Shown: piece by piece, positions 6,071 through 6,297 of the stretch
Layout: every line of letters begins with the position of its first letter
Numbering within the stretch: the first letter of the stretch is position 1
DNA from: Ignavibacteriales bacterium
GTDB lineage: Bacteria; Bacteroidota; Ignavibacteria; Ignavibacteriales; Melioribacteraceae
Assembly: GCA_020059785.1 (NCBI GenBank)
Contig: JAGVBL010000232.1
Coordinates: forward strand, 1-6,297
Length of the DNA: 6,297 nucleotides
Direction: 5' to 3'
Program-made: the position numbers and the translations under genes
The notes under the pieces: model-generated
Database searches by the model: none
Told to the model about the DNA's origin: nothing
Seen by the model: the letters and a program-made list of their open reading frames with translations, nothing else

Positions 6071-6297
6071 AACAGGATGTTATAATTCCAATCAGCAATC
6101 CATAACGGTTTTTATATTGAGAGGGACAACTTATCACCAGTTTTCTAAAATTACTGCTCAAAAACCCCAATAATCGCCACTAAATAAACCTTTTAGAGAA
6201 AAATGGTTCCAGCGGAACTATTCCGGCCCAATATGCGTTACAACATTAAACGTTATAACACAAATAAAAATTAGTAGTATAATCATTCATAAAAAAA
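6071..6297. other. Non-coding tail after ktrA
   Basis: This AT-rich stretch holds no convincing coding frame on either strand. It contains the hairpin at 6202-6222, a pair of similar octamers GTTACAAC (6237-6244) and GTTATAAC (6252-6259), and a TATAAT (6278-6283) close to the window edge that may belong to the promoter of a gene further right. No clear terminator for ktrBA is visible. Confidence 0.5.
6199..6222 (-). terminator. Hairpin in the ktrA downstream region, possible terminator for a converging gene
   Basis: Bases 6202-6210 pair with 6214-6222 (a 9-bp stem with one G-T pair) around the loop AGC. On the minus strand the stem is followed by TTTTT (6203-6199), the arrangement of an intrinsic terminator for a gene entering from the right. 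On the plus strand no T-run follows, so it is a poor terminator for ktrBA, although it could protect the transcript end. No minus-strand gene is visible in the last 75 bases, which weakens the call. Confidence 0.35.

Noticed and set aside
5973..6170. Minus-strand open frame spanning the end of ktrA
   Set aside because: It is opposite conserved RCK_C codons and has no family motif or ribosome binding site.

Overview
This AT-rich window holds a potassium-homeostasis locus next to a metal-efflux gene, a broken peptidase gene and the start of a nucleotide-metabolism gene. Most start codons lack a clear Shine-Dalgarno sequence, there is one perfect match to the Bacteroidota -7 promoter motif (TAnnTTTG), and the proteins look like Bacteroidota/Ignavibacteria versions of their families. 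The source is therefore probably an FCB-group bacterium, possibly of the Ignavibacteria type. This is inferred from style, since no marker gene is present.

Layout: (1) 1-340, minus strand: the N-terminal 113 codons of a dGTP triphosphohydrolase (dgt), cut by the window edge. (2) 405-1316, plus strand, divergent from dgt: a zinc-type cation diffusion facilitator (CzcD/ZitB-like) that must use a non-ATG start, best placed at TTG 405. (3) 1317-1490, plus strand: a 57-codon remnant of the C-terminus of an M28 metallopeptidase, starting directly after the CDF stop codon in the same frame, followed by a hairpin terminator (1502-1529). (4) 1528-3797, minus strand: a kdpD-kdpE two-component operon, transcribed kdpD then kdpE. 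The kinase is a short form that lacks the cytoplasmic KdpD/UspA sensor half. (5) 3798-4066: a divergent regulatory region with a promoter candidate for kdpD and a near-perfect tandem repeat of 11-bp period (3965-3986), the geometry expected for an OmpR-family regulator such as KdpE. (6) 4067-6070, plus strand: ktrB-ktrA, encoding a Trk/Ktr-type K+ channel subunit and its single-RCK cytoplasmic gating subunit, tightly coupled. (7) 6071-6297: non-coding sequence with a small hairpin and a promoter-like stretch at the edge.

How the genes may work together: KdpD/KdpE normally control the KdpFABC pump, but no kdpFABC gene is visible here. The TCS is instead back-to-back with ktrBA, with a candidate tandem regulator site between them. 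The simplest inference is that this trimmed KdpDE pair controls, or co-controls, the KtrAB uptake system. The most notable observations are this regulatory rewiring, the sensor-less KdpD, the 11-bp tandem site and the M28 peptidase remnant abutting the CDF gene.
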